Assembly: GCA_008828725.1 (NCBI GenBank)
Contig: MEHQ01001945.1
Span: 62,001-126,000 of the forward strand
Length of the DNA stretch: 64,000 nucleotides
Direction: 5' to 3'
Source: Saccharina japonica
Taxonomy: Eukaryota; Sar; Phaeophyceae; Laminariales; Laminariaceae
The position numbers were made by a program, and so were the translations under genes. Every line of letters starts with the position of its first letter. Position 1 is the stretch's first letter. The notes under the pieces were generated by a model. The model searched no databases, was not told the DNA's origin, and worked only from the letters and a program-made list of their open reading frames with translations. Below are positions 1 through 58,129 of this stretch, one piece after another.

Positions 1-3000
1 TATTTTATCTCCAATACATCTTACTTTACTCCAAGGTACTCGGAGCATCTGTGCACACTTTTCGAGACATCCTTGCGTCACTCCCCAGGCACGTCCCGGA
101 GGGGAACCTTTTACCATATTATATATTGATGTTATCATATTTTTCGATTTTAAAATTTACTCTAATTTATTCTGTTTCATTTCATAATTCGTTTTTTGTA
201 TTGTCTTTTTTTCTTATTTTTCGGTTCGGCTCGTGTCGTTTTGTTCTCGTACCCGGTACGTTCGCATCTCACTTGCTTTACCCATTCATTTGCGTTTGTT
301 TTGTTCTGGTTTTTCTCTGTTTCACAGTCTGTGACCACATAATTTGTATGCACTCGGCGGGGCTCGAACTCGCGATCTTGAAGCTTACAGGCTTCGTGGT
401 TACCTGCTAGCCCACCGGGGCGACCGGTTATATACATATGTATACCAGGTATATTTTTTTTATTTCGTTTGATTTCGTTTTTCGTTTCGTTTCTCCTTGT
501 CTGCGGCCCTCAGGGTGCGAATTAAAGAAGGCAAGTTTCAAATCGGATCGATTTCAAATTGATGTTTTTTTATGAACCGAATCGATTTGTTTCCGATTTG
601 AAGTGGAAATACGGCTTTACGTTCTATCGGGTGAAACCGCGTATGTTCCGTATGTTCTCGAAATGTGAATGAGGTCGGAATAACTCGACATCCCACAGAA
701 CACCCGGCTGACAAGTACCGAGGAGAGTAAGCTGAGAGCGACGGCGTGCATCGTCACCTGCATGCCGCCTACAGCCTCTGTTTTATTTTTAAGGCCCAGG
801 CTAGGAAGCTGTTACTCTCAGCTTGGCTTGGGTGGACGGAGGAAGCCCTTAAACGCCACACACCGGACAGCGACAGCGATACACTACCGGCCCTCTCATA
901 AGAAAGTGCCCCACAAGAAACTCAGCCTAAACATTGGGGGAAATAAGGAAGTCGACAGCTATTATACTGAAGTTAGTCTGGGTTTCGGTCTTGCCTGTCG
1001 TATATGGCATTGCATTGTCTGCTCTGCTTACTGCACTGAGCGTAGTATCTCTGTGTCGTAGTTTTGTGACCACAGAACTGGTACCTTTTTAGGATGAAGA
1101 ATCGGCACGGACACTGGGTGTGCTGGATGTCGACGGGTAGAAAGGGAGGTTTAATGTGAAGAACACACACACACTATGAATAAAACACAACCTTCTACCT
1201 GGTGTACGTCATACGTACGCATTAATAATTTATTAGCCTAGCACGGGACTGTCAGTCGAGAATAATCCATGATGCAGCCCGCGATAAACGTGAAGAAACA
1301 ACAACTCCTGAAACTTTATTTCGCCAATACGGGCCCTTTATGATTAATGTTTGAACAATTTCGCCAAAGACATCCACAATGATGTCAGGTCAAGGACGGG
1401 AAACCTTCGCTGTCAAGGGTATACGGCCGAGTGTGTAATACCAAAACCTAGTAGTATGGTGTCTGTCAAGGGGTTGAAGGTCCTGTGTCATGACATCTTG
1501 TCTTCTAGGGCGGTCAAGAGAGGAGGAGGGAGCAGTGTGGGAGGGAGGAGGGAGAGGTGGGAGTGATGGGGCGGAGGGCGCGGAGGGAGGGAGGGAGGGA
1601 CGGAAGGCGGGAGAGGGAGAGGGCGAGCGAGGGAAGGAGGGAAGGAGGGAGGGAGGGAGGGAGCGAGAAAGCGAGACTGGGACGGAGAGAAAAGCTTTCG
1701 CCACCTGATCACTCCCAGCACAGATAAATGCGTGACGCTGTCGAAACATGAATTTCAATTCCACAAGTGTATAATCCAATTCCAGTTGAAATTAGAACCT
1801 GGCCTCGTGCGAGCGATCGGTGCTGCTCGGCTCTCCACTCCGTTTGGGATGCTGGGAGCCAACCCTGACTACTCCACACACAGGGCACCCCATTAGGTAT
1901 GGTTTGGACCATGACGATCGCCTCCTCGAGGGCTACCGACCTGTTGCGTGCGGTAGGGGCGTAGCAGTTTTGAAATAAATTCGGCCGTGGGGTACCCCAG
2001 ACTGATTCTCATCGGACAGACAGACAGATTATCTGATTCCGTTCCTGAGACCACAAGTGTTCCACTTGTGGAATTGGAGGGGTCAGACGGACAATGAATT
2101 AGTTTTGCTTTCAGAGTAGTTGTCAGGCGATACGGGCCGAGAACTGATTTCCTAAGAGTCCAGTTTTTTTTATTTTCCAATATGACAGTAGTCGGGCGAT
2201 ACGATCCGCGAACTGATTACGAACAAGCTGATGTATAGTGTAGTAGTACTGTCGTACGTATGATATGACACGACCACACGACCCTGGTATGATATAATAA
2301 ATATAATAATAATAAAGGTAGGTTGTTCGTGGTATGGGGGGGGTACAATTAATTAATTTAGCGAAAGAGGGAAAATAATATACATACAACAGCGAACAAT
2401 AAAAAAAACAGCAGCAATATACCGGAGCCGAAGCAGACCACAGGAATTGTTTTTTCTGGGATGTAAAAATCTACGAAGATAAGGGAAATTGCTCGGCTAG
2501 AATTTAGTCACAATGAACTATATTTCCTTACACGCGCCAAACACACCTGTGGTGTTTGTTCCAGCGGTTGGATCAGACAGTTTTCGACTCGACGTACGAG
2601 TACACATTCGGAGTGTAGGGCGGAGAAAACCCCCCACGATGACACTGGGGAATACAAAAAAACGCTTTTATTTTCGTTTGGCCGTTTAGCTCGGTGCTCG
2701 CAAGGACTGTCATTTCAGCCCCCAGATACCCTTCACAATCGACCGGACCCGCTCCCTTGCACAATGTTGGCGTCAAAAAGTCATCCACGTATGGAGACAA
2801 TGAAAAATGTAGCATACAACGCATAAAGTACCATTAGGCACACAAAATTGAGAGGTTGTTGTCGACACCTGTTCAGGTTTCCTACATTGTTCGACATCTA
2901 CACAAAGGACTTATTTGCGTCTACTTTGTGCAAGGGGGGGTTCCCACCCTACCTGTGTTGGGACTCCCGACATTTCAGTCAGCAGGTGCCCTTGGGAGGA

Positions 3001-3261
3001 CTGCCAGGGCTGAAATCATTTCAACCCGCGGATACCCTGGGGACTGGGCCCTTCAAAATGACTGGTAACACTGGGGACCCATTATTATCTGAGTCCCGAG
3101 GACTGGTACTACTCTGACGACTACGTACTACTGCAAGAACAACCATCAGCAGAATATGTACTGTTACAGTGAGTGGTGGTTGTCGTATGACAAAGGCAAG
3201 GTACTGAACGAATGTCTGTGGCACGTACCTTGTACTCGGTGTGGTTTTAAGAGCAAGCGAT
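1..3261. other. Region beyond the U2SURP 3' end, no gene recognised
   Basis: Apart from the tRNA-like sequence at 352-425, a purine-rich (GGGA)n tract at 1505-1690 and simple A/T-rich sequence, I see no supported exon on either strand. Confidence 0.6.
352..425 (-). other. tRNA-like sequence (tRNA-derived)
   Basis: The minus strand shows an A-box-like GTGGGCTAGCAGG, an anticodon-arm-like GAAGCCTGTAAGCTTC and a B-box-like GAGTTCGAGCCCC. The acceptor ends do not pair well and the anticodon loop is not 7 nt, so it is probably a degenerate tRNA or a tRNA-derived element rather than a working tRNA. Confidence 0.4.
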
Positions 3262-48765
<45,504 letters not shown>

Positions 48766-49205
48766 CAGAAAAACGAAAATGGGTTGTGTTTGTCCTCTGC
48801 CACAGGCTGTGTCTCTTCCTCTTCTTTCTTCCCGGCCTCTGAGCGCGTGGATCGCGGGTTGCGTTGCAAGTGGGCGCGCGGTAGCAGTGTATCGCCTCTC
48901 GCACTAATGGTTTTCGCGGCGCTCCCTGCCGCCGGGGTTACCCTTGGCTTCTGCCGCAACAAAACAATGTCTGCTGATGGAGCCGTGTAGTCAGTGGCTC
49001 ACTCCAGATAATCCCCGATCCCCGTGTTGGAGTTCGTAATCATTGCGTTGCCTTGAATTTCGGCAGCGGAACGGCGAAATCCTCTCTCTTGCAATGCACC
49101 TCGTCATCTGCTCTTGCCTGGGTCAGCCTGCTGCAAACGCCTGAAACCGAGTGCTTCGGGAAATAAAACCAGGCGGATTCGTTGCAACAACTGTGCGCAG
49201 CTGAC

Positions 49206-49460
49206 ATGGGAACGCTGGAGAGCGTCTCAGCGCAGCAACGCCAGCAGCGATCCATCATCACCCCACATCAACTAAACAACAACAACAACAACAACAATGT
49301 CAACCAAAACCTTCCCAGCACTGGAACGGGAAACAGCCGGGTGCGCTCCAACTCCAGGAGCAGTTGCAACGTCGGTCCCTACTTCGCGCTCCTGATGATG
49401 GCGTCCCTGATCCAAACCTCTGTGGCGGCCGGGTCTTTTGAGGTGCAGTGGCGACGCTGA
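49206..49460 (+). CDS. Candidate small ORF or first exon upstream of the divergent gene (copy A)
   Basis: An ATG at 49206 opens 85 codons (stop included) starting MGTLESVSAQQRQQRSIITP, with an Asn run from an (AAC)n microsatellite and a hydrophobic patch GPYFALLMMASLIQTSVAAG near the end. It sits between the divergent U2SURP exon 1 and the 52.3-kb exon. No good phase-2 donor to reach that exon was found, so coding status is uncertain. An identical copy lies at 55287-55541. Confidence 0.27.
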   Translation: MGTLESVSAQQRQQRSIITPHQLNNNNNNNNVNQNLPSTGTGNSRVRSNSRSSCNVGPYFALLMMASLIQTSVAAGSFEVQWRR

Positions 49461-50019
49461 CGGCGACTACTAACTGTGCCAACTCGCGATCGATTGGTCT
49501 ATTTTCTGCGTTTGTTTTGTTTGCGCTTTTGCTTTGCAGCCGTCATCACTGCCGTGCTTTTCCGTTTCTGCAAAAACTGCAAGCGCTTGAGCACACGCAC
49601 AGCAAAGCGGTAGCAAAACAGCTACCAAATGCACCAGCAGGTACCTGGTACAGCAGTAGCACGTACCAGGTATATAGAGATGCCAACAGCAGCAGCACTA
49701 CAGTAGGTTCGACGTTGAGCTTCGCAAATTGATGTGGCTGCTACAGTAGTTCAGAAACGGGGTGCTGCATGTTGAGTAGGGCTGGAGGGTGCTCTCTCTG
49801 CGTGCCGTCTGAGCCGTTCCCGTGGCGGTTTTTTGCTAGACCGACCCTTGACCCTTGACCGGCCCGCTGGAGCCGTGTCCGAAACGCTTGCGCATTACGC
49901 GTACATCAGGTTAGTATCCGCAAAAAGGCACGGCTGTGTCGTTTCACGAAGGCTGCTGCTGTCGTTGCGGTTACATTCATTATTTCAAACACGGGTATAC
50001 ACTACGGATGTACAGCAAC

Positions 50020-50460
50020 TCATAATCACGTGTTGATGATGATTATTTTTGGTGATTAATTTTAATCACGTGATGTGATTGTTGATTATATACTGGTATC
50101 AACTATTAATACGCGTAGTCATGATTAGTTGATTATAGTACATAATCATGATTAGTTGATTGGTTTTGAATCAAAAGGGGCGTTTTGTGATGTAATCGTA
50201 AAAAAATATTCCTCCGGCGCACATTGCCACAAATTAACTAATCAATGATTAGTTGATTATTGAAATTAATCATGATTAGTTTATTATGTTTCAATCAAAA
50301 AGAGGCGTTTTGTTATGTAACCGTGAAAACCATCAATAATCAACCGATAATCATGATTATTAATCACATCATCGTGTAGTTGATTGTGTTGGTATTGATC
50401 AACTACGTAATCATGATTAAATCAACACGATTTGGACAAATGAATCAACAATCAAATCAA
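50020..50460. repeat. AT-rich dyad cluster (TAATCATGATTA, copy A)
   Basis: Many overlapping TAATCATGATTAGTTGATTA-type palindromic motifs over ~430 bp, with two copies of AAAAGGGGCGTTTTG/AAAGAGGCGTTTTGT between them. No ORF. Copy B is at 56102-56540. Confidence 0.85.
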
Positions 50461-50594
50461 CCCCGAAAAAGAGTTGATGTACATCCCTAGTATACACGAA
50501 CTCGTACAGAGTACGAGTACAGCACAACGAAAAACAATACCTTGACGCCTCGGACAGATCATTTCTCTATGTACCGTAAAAACAATACCTGGTA

Positions 50595-51601
50595 CCGTAT
50601 AACACGGAAGAAAGCACACCCCGGTGATAACATTTTGGCATTCAAAAATATCATCACCCGGTTTGCTGTTGTGGAGGGGTGTGCTATCTAACGCACCCCC
50701 GGTGATAAACACCATGCACGAGAGCCCTGCAGCTAAGGGGTGTGGTAACGAGAGGGTGTGACAACGACGGGGTGTGCTAACGGCATTATTGGTTGATAAT
50801 AAGAGTTAACAGACCCGGACCAGATTCAGGGGGTGTGATAATGAGAGGGTGTGATAGCGGTATCATATATCAATGATTGCTATGGAGTGAGTGTGAACAG
50901 ATCCCGGCCAGAATGCAGGGGGCATGTTAGCAAGGGGTGTGCTAACGCATGACAAGCTTGGTCTGAAACCAGTTTGTTTTTCTTTTCTCCCGTATTGCCG
51001 GTGATGATGGTAAGGCAAACACTTGAAACCCGGGGATAACAGCAAAATTCCCCGCCTTGCTACGATACCTCAAAACGGTTACCGGTACCGGTACCATACG
51101 GGTACTCATTGATGAAACCCCGAGGGTCGCACCGCAAGTGCTGCAGGTGCATCGCCGGTACCGGTACCAGTAGCCGGGGCTTAGCACACGGCGGACGTAG
51201 GATACGTGATAACGTTAGTGCCAGTACCGGTAAGCGCGCTGGTCCCTGAGAAAAACGACATGATCGTCGCCCGAGGCGCGACAGCAGCAGCTACAGGTGG
51301 GGTCGAAGCCGCAGACTCGTTCGGCCCACTGTGAGGGAGCGCAGCAGTTGCCCCCATGCTGGTGTCCATACCGGTGTGGGTTGATTGTGAATTGTGAAAT
51401 ATATATCCATCCACCAGGTGGTGTGATAGTTGTGGAGTTTGACACTGTTTTCAGGCGCACATACGTAGGGGGGGTGTTATCTAACGTACCCCCGGTGATA
51501 AAGTGACGGTAAAAAAACGAAGTAAAATATAGATCACCCGGTGTGCTTATGTGGGGGGGGGTGTTATCTAAGGGAGGTGTGCTTTCTTCCGTGTTATACG
51601 G
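50595..51601. mobile_element. ~1-kb non-coding TIR element, copy A
   Basis: The left end CCGTATAACACGGAAGAAAG continues ...CACACC and is mirrored at the right end (GGTGTGCTTTCTTCCGTGTT continuing ATACGG): ~26-bp perfect terminal inverted repeats. The interior repeats GGGGTGTG(C/A)TAACG and CCCCGGTGATAA motifs and a GGTACCGGTACC cluster. No transposase is seen; a non-autonomous DNA element is the simplest reading. Confidence 0.75.
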
Positions 51602-52291
51602 TTCTACGGGGTACCGTAGTAAATAGAACCTACGGTAGATGGTACCTAGTAAAAGAACCTACCGGTAGACCCAAAAAAACTATATATAATGCCCACTTTT
51701 ACCTAACAATATTTGTTCCTATCTTTTACTATGGTCCACCGTAATAGATCGTGATCCATACCTGGTACACGACATAAATACGTAGTTCTCACCGGCCGTT
51801 AGGAAGTTGGATAGGTTGTGCCCAGAATTCTCGTAGTACTTTACGTAGTCTGGTAGTTATGTCAAGTTAAAACCCCTTGAAACTAGTCCCCCGTTTTGGG
51901 GACAAAAACTTGGATTAAGTGGATACGTTTTTCATTCTGAATGGGTTTTGGAAACATGCGCTACGTGCTGGATATACGTCACACGTCAGATCAGTGGGTT
52001 ATACGATCCCAACCCCCGCGCAAAATGAGCTAAAGTGCGTTATCATACAAGATTCGGTGATACGATCTATCCTGAGTCCTATGATACATCCCTGTAGATC
52101 AGGAAGTAGGACTATTAATATTACGGGGGGCCATAGTAAATACTAGTAAATAGGATCTACGGTACACACAAAAACCTGGTATAGTTTTACCTATGTTTAC
52201 TAACAATGTTTGGTCCTATGTACTATGGTCCCCCGTAACACTGCTGTGTCCTCCACAAGCAGTTCATAGCACACTTGGATCGCGTTTGCAG

Positions 52292-52929
52292 TACTGACGT
52301 GTACACTCTTGCCCAATACCTCGTAAATGAACCCTCCCCTCCGCTCCGCGTACAGGGGAGGCCCGGAAGCAACACTCCTGCTCGACCGTCAACGGCGACG
52401 GCGGCGGCGGCGGCGGCGGCCGAAAGTCATCACCGCAATTCGAACGGGGGGGGCAGGGGGGGGGGAGAGAGACAGCAGCCGCCACCGGGAGCGCTGTCGC
52501 CGGCGATGTACACGCGGGTTTCCGACAAAGAGACGGCTGTGCGGAGGGCGGGGATGGGGGCAGAGACAGGCCCGGGAGGTGGAGCTTGGGGCAGGGAGGG
52601 GGAGAGCCACGGTGGCAGGGAAGGAGGAGGAGGAGGAGGAGGAAGAGGAGAAGGAGGCGTGTTTGATCGGGATGGTGGGGGAGACGGCCACCGAGACGGA
52701 CGCGCAGGCCAACGACAGCAGGCGTTTTTGGCGGCGGGGCGATCGTCGGGGAGGGCGGCGGCGTTAGAGCAGCGGGCGGGGGCGGGAGCGGACGGGGGTA
52801 GGGGGGGTGGGGGGCAGGAGGAGCAGCAGGCGTTGTTTCTCCAGCAGCAGCTACGGCGGCGGCAGGAGGCGGAGCAAATGGCTAGAGGGGGTGAGCGAGA
52901 TCCAGGGGAAAGGGGGTGGGACGGGGGAG
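52292..52929 (+). CDS. Exon of an unidentified divergent gene (copy A)
   Basis: A plus-strand open stretch with acceptor GTTTGCAG|TACTGA and donor GGGGGAG|GTAAGG, 638 nt, phase 2 in and 1 out. It encodes TDVYTLAQYLVNEPSPPL, an Ala run, Gly/Arg-rich sequence, and a Gln-rich coil (EEQQALFLQQQLRRRQEAEQ). It lies in the first copy of the duplicated block, before the single N at 53102. I do not recognise the protein. It may be a redundant image of 59911-60548. Confidence 0.5.
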
Positions 52930-52940
52930 GTAAGGGGAGG

Positions 52941-53066
52941 GGGGTGTACTCATGCCATGCAAAGCCGTAGTCGTATAACCATAGACCCTCGCACCCCTAC
53001 GTACAATGCTGGGACGGAGCACGTCGGGTTTTCACCGACCAGGAAAACATTGCTTGCACCAGTGCG
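52941..53066 (+). mobile_element. Partial interspersed element (copy A block)
   Basis: Truncated copy directly after the donor of the divergent-gene exon. The same insertion is at 60560-60682 in copy B. Confidence 0.75.
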
Positions 53067-54693
53067 AGAACGAGAACGAAAAGGGGAGAGAGAATGGGGG
53101 GNTTTTGCTCGTACTTGTGCTCATTTTTACGTACGAGTAGTCGTATGATACCTCGAGTACTTACCACACACAGCTCACGGGGCCTTACTTTTCAACTTTG
53201 GTGGTGTACATGGCAAGCCCTGGTCATACTCGTCAGGGGCTGCCTCCATCTGGAGCAGCTGCGTGCACACTGCTGCGAGCTGCGGGGGCGGGGCTGGCCT
53301 TGTCCAAAAAACGACTCGTACCGACGAAACTCTCAAGATGCCCCTGTTCCCTTTTTGTTGGTGATCCAGGCCTATGAAACCCTACTTGAATCAAGTCAAA
53401 TCAATGCGACACGAAAACCTACGGCGGTTAAAAAGAGCGACACGTTTTCCGACGGCGTGCGTGAACACTAAAAAATCGCCTCTCCCGTGGGTCGCCTTCG
53501 ACTACGGCCCCTCGTGTCGAACGCTTCCGTCCAACAACCCCCGCGCCCCGCGCTTCCGCGCTTCCGCGCTTCCGCGCTTCCGCGCTTCCTGCTGGTCGGT
53601 GTCTATATTCACGAAGGGCCTCTGCTGCTGTTGTAAGCAATAACGCCTCCTCTTCTCCATTTCTCGACTATTTCTTCAAGCATGGCATCCTTCAGATGAT
53701 ACGGTGTGTATCTACGAGACAGGAGTGTCATCTACTCGTATGTTGGCATTAATAATGAATAATGCCTCCTCATAGATGATCAATTCCATGTTCACTACGC
53801 GTAGACGCGCCTCAGGTGCAGGAGCATCCTGCAAAAAGTTTTGTGCAGGCTGCCGGTTTTAATGGGTGAGGCTGGCCTTTTGGGCCGCATGTTTTTTTAT
53901 TTTTAACGCCATCAAAACAAGCGGCGGAGCCGCGTGGCTGCCCCTGCCGACCTCGTGCCCCCCAAAGGGTTGGGGTTCGGGTTCGGGTTCGGGTTTGGGT
54001 TAGGGGTAGGGGTATGTCTGGGGTTGGCTTGGTCTGGGTCGACGAGCGAGGTAGAAATTGACCACACACAGCCTGCACAAAACTTTTTGCAGGGTGCTCC
54101 TGCACTTAGGGCGCGCCTGTTCACTATGACTATTTTACAGCTTTACCCCACACACGCGCGGCACATTGTTTTATTATATGTACTACTGCTGCTGCACTGA
54201 CAAGTCTAACAACAGTACGTACGGTACTACCTGAGGGGGTGCGGGGTGCTGGACGTCATACTGCTGTGAATAATCGGGGAGCTGCCATCTCTTCATGTAC
54301 AAAACAGTACACGCACAAGAAACTCGCCCTTACGATAGTGGTACTGCTGACGTGCTGCTGTTGCTGCTGCTACGAGTAGACGAGTACTCAGCAGTGTGGA
54401 TACACAACATTTAAGGCCGGAGTGGTGTTGCGCAGAGAAAGCTCCGCGCATTGCGACCACTCCGTGTTTGTTTTATCGACAAAATTCGAAACTCCCAAGT
54501 GAAATCGAAAATGATGCCCCCCCCACCCAAAAGCAGCAGCAACAACAACTTTCGACACAACAAAAACCAAAAACGAACCCAGAGCAAGAAATGGACAAAA
54601 AACGAGACCAAAACCAAAATCATTTTTGTGTTTGGTTTGCTTTTGAGCGGGAGAGAGAGGTTAGAGATGATGTCTTCCGCGCGCCGCTCCCAC

Positions 54694-54846
54694 CTTCTGT
54701 AGCCTGCTCTTCTTCTGCTTGCCGACGACGAAAGTGGCGAGCTTCTTATCCGTGATGGTCTCCCGGGCGCCCGGTTTGAGCTTCCCGATCTTCATGCCCC
54801 AAGGCATCTTTCCGTCCTTACCATCTCTCTGTGGAGGATCCGCCAT
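54694..54846 (-). CDS. U2SURP: Second copy of U2SURP exon 1
   Basis: This is an intact duplicate of the 51-codon first exon with the same donor, lying in the second copy of the 6-kb duplicated block. If the duplication is real it is an alternative first exon or promoter. If it is an assembly redundancy it is the same locus seen twice. The single N at 53102 at the block junction favours the latter. Confidence 0.6.
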
Positions 54847-55286
54847 CAGAAAAACGAAAATGGGTTGTGTTTGTCCTCTGCCACAGGCTGTGTCTCTTCC
54901 TCTTCTTTCTTCCCGGCCTCTGAGCGCGTGGATCGCGGGTTGCGTTGCAAGTGGGCGCGCGGTAGCGGTGTATCGCCTCTCGCACTAATGGTTTTCGCGG
55001 CGCTCCCTGCCGCCGGGGTTACCCTTGGCTTCTGCCGCAACAAAACAATGTCTGCTGATGGAGCCGTGTAGTCAGTGGCTCACTCCAGATAATCCCCGAT
55101 CCCCGTGTTGGAGTTCGTAATCATTGCGTTGCCTTGAACTTCGGCAGCGGAACGGCGAAATCCTCTCTCTTGCAATGCACCTCGTCATCTGCTCTTGCCT
55201 GGGTCAGCCTGCTGCAAACGCCTGAAACCGAGTGCTTCGGGAAATAAAACCAGGCGGATTCGTTGCAACAACTGTGCGCAGCTGAC

Positions 55287-55541
55287 ATGGGAACGCTGGA
55301 GAGCGTCTCAGCGCAGCAACGCCAGCAGCGATCCATCATCACCCCACATCAACTAAACAACAACAACAACAACAACAATGTCAACCAAAACCTTCCCAGC
55401 ACTGGAACGGGAAACAGCCGGGTGCGCTCCAACTCCAGGAGCAGTTGCAACGTCGGTCCCTACTTCGCGCTCCTGATGATGGCGTCCCTGATCCAAACCT
55501 CTGTGGCGGCCGGGTCTTTTGAGGTGCAGTGGCGACGCTGA
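55287..55541 (+). CDS. Candidate small ORF, copy B
   Basis: Duplicate of the ORF at 49206-49460 with the same protein sequence, within the second copy of the duplicated block. Confidence 0.25.
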   Translation: MGTLESVSAQQRQQRSIITPHQLNNNNNNNNVNQNLPSTGTGNSRVRSNSRSSCNVGPYFALLMMASLIQTSVAAGSFEVQWRR

Positions 55542-56101
55542 CGGCGACTACTAACTGTGCCAACTCGCGATCGATTGGTCTATTTTCTGCGTTTGTTTTG
55601 TTTGCGCTTTTGCTTTGCAGCCGTCATCACTGCCGTGCTTTTCCGTTTCTGCAAAAACTGCAAGCGCTTGAGCACACGCACAGCAAAGCGGTAGCAAAAC
55701 AGCTACCAAATGCACCAGCAGGTACCTGGTACAGCAGTAGCACGTACCAGGTATATAGAGATGCCAACAGCAGCAGCACTACAGTAGGTTCGACGTTGAG
55801 CTTCGCAAATTGATGTGGCTGCTACAGTAGTTCAGAAACGGGGTGCTGCATGTTGAGTAGGGCTGGAGGGTGCTCTCTCTGCGTGCCGTCTGAGCCGTTC
55901 CCGTGGCGGTTTTTTGCTAGACCGACCCTTGACCCTTGACCGGCCCGCTGGAGCCGTGTCCGAAACGCTTGCGCATTACGCGTACATCAGGTTAGTATCC
56001 GCAAAAAGGCACGCGGCTGTGTCGTTTCACGAAGGCTGCTGCTGTCGTTGCGGTTACATTCATTATTTCAAACACGGGTATACACTACGGATGTACAGCA
56101 A

Positions 56102-56540
56102 CTCATAATCACGTGTTGATGATGATTATTTTTGGTGATTAATTTTAATCACGTGATGTGATTGTTGATTATATACTGGTATCAACTATTAATACGCGTA
56201 GTCATGATTAGTTGATTATAGTACATAATCATGATTAGTTGATTGGTTTTGAATCAAAAGGGGCGTTTTGTGATGTAATCGTAAAAAAATATTCCTCCGG
56301 CGCACATTGCCACAAATTAACTAATCAATGATTAGTTGATTATTGAAATTAATCATGATTAGTTTATTATGTTTCAATCAAAAAGAGGCGTTTTGTTATG
56401 TAACCGTGAAAACCATCAATAATCAACCGATAATCATGATTATTAATCACATCATCGTGTAGTTGATTGTGTTGGTATTGATCAACTACGTAATCATGAT
56501 TAAATCAACACGATTTGGACAAATGAATCAACAATCAAAT
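56102..56540. repeat. AT-rich dyad cluster, copy B
   Basis: Duplicate of 50020-50460 within the 6-kb duplication. Confidence 0.85.
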
Positions 56541-56677
56541 CAACCCCGAAAAAGAGTTGATGTACATCCCTAGTATACACGAACTCGTACAGAGTACGAG
56601 TACAGCACAACGAAAAACAATACCTTGACGCCTCGGACAGATCATTTCTCTATGTACCGTAAAAACAATACCTGGTA

Positions 56678-57679
56678 CCGTATAACACGGAAGAAAGCAC
56701 ACCCCGGTGATAACATTTTGGCATTCAAAAATATCATCACCCGGTTTGCTGTTGTGGAGGGGTGTGCTATCTAACGCATCCCCGGTGATAAACACCATGC
56801 ACGAGAGCCCTGCAGCTAGGGGGTGTGGTAACGAGAGGGTGTGACAACGACGGGGTTGTCTAACGGCATTATTGGTTGATAATGAGAGTTAACAGACCCC
56901 GACCAGATTCAGGGGGTGTGGTAATGAGACGGTGTGATAACGGTATATCAATGATTGCTACGTATGGAGTGAGTGTGAACAGATCCCGGCCAGAATGCAG
57001 GGGGTATGTTAGCAAGGGGTGTGCTAACGCATGACAAGCTTGGTCTAAAACCAGTTTGTTTTTCTATGATCACGTATTGCCGATGATGGTAAGGCAAACA
57101 CTTGAAACCCGGGGATAACAGCAAAATTCCCCGCCTTGCTACGATACCGCAAAACGGTTACCGGTACCGGTACCATACAGGCACTCATTGATGAAACCCC
57201 GAGGGTCGCACCGCAAGTGCTGCAGGTGTATCGCCGGTACCGGTACCAGTAGCCGGGGCTTAGCACACGGCGGACGTAGGAGACGTGGTAACGTTAGTGC
57301 CAGTACCGGTAAGCGCGCTGGTCCCAGAAAAAAACGACATGATCGTCGCCCGAGGCGCGACAGCAGCAGCTACAGGTGGGGTCGAAGCCGCAGACTCGTT
57401 CGGCCCACTGTAAGCGGGCGCAGCAGTTGCCCCCATGCTGGTGTCCATACCGGTGCGGGTTGATTGTGAATTGTTGAATCATATCCATCCACAAGGTGGT
57501 GTGATAATTGTGGAGTTTGACACTGTTTTCAGGCGTACACACGTAGGGGGTGTGTTATCTAACGTACCCCCGGTGATAAAGTGACGGTAAAAAAACGAAG
57601 TAAAAAATATATCACCCGGTGTGCTTATGTGGGGGGGTGCGTTATCTAAGGGGGGTGTGCTTTCTTCCGTGTTATACGG
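56678..57679. mobile_element. ~1-kb non-coding TIR element, copy B
   Basis: Same element within the second copy of the 6-kb duplication. Confidence 0.75.
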
Positions 57680-58129
57680 TCTACGGGGTACCAGTGTAAA
57701 ATAGAACCTACCGTAGAGCCAAAAAAACTAATATAATAATCGCATACTTTACTAACAATATTTGGTCCTATGTACTATGGTTCACCGTAATAGATCGTGA
57801 TCTCTACCTGGTACACGAATAAATACGTAGTTTCTCACCGGCCGTTAGGAGTTGGGAGAGGTTGTGCAGAATCTGCGTAGTACTTTACGTATCAGTATAT
57901 ATCATGCTAACCCATTCAGAACTGGAAACATTATCCCACACTTATTCCAATAGTTTGCCAAAAGGGGACCATTTCTAAGGAGGTAAGAAAACATGCGCTA
58001 CATGCTGGTATATACGTACCGGTAGATCGCGGGTTATACGGATCCCAACCCCAGGCATATATGACGAAAGTCGTATATACATACTTCCAAGGTCAGGTTC
58101 TGTAGGGTTTGTGTATTAAGGGTCAGGGT

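Noticed and set aside
52327..52767. 146-aa Arg/Glu-rich frame overlapping the divergent exon
   Set aside because: Alternative frame of the same GC-rich segment. It stops before a splice donor, whereas the chosen frame runs into GAG|GTAAGG and on in phase.
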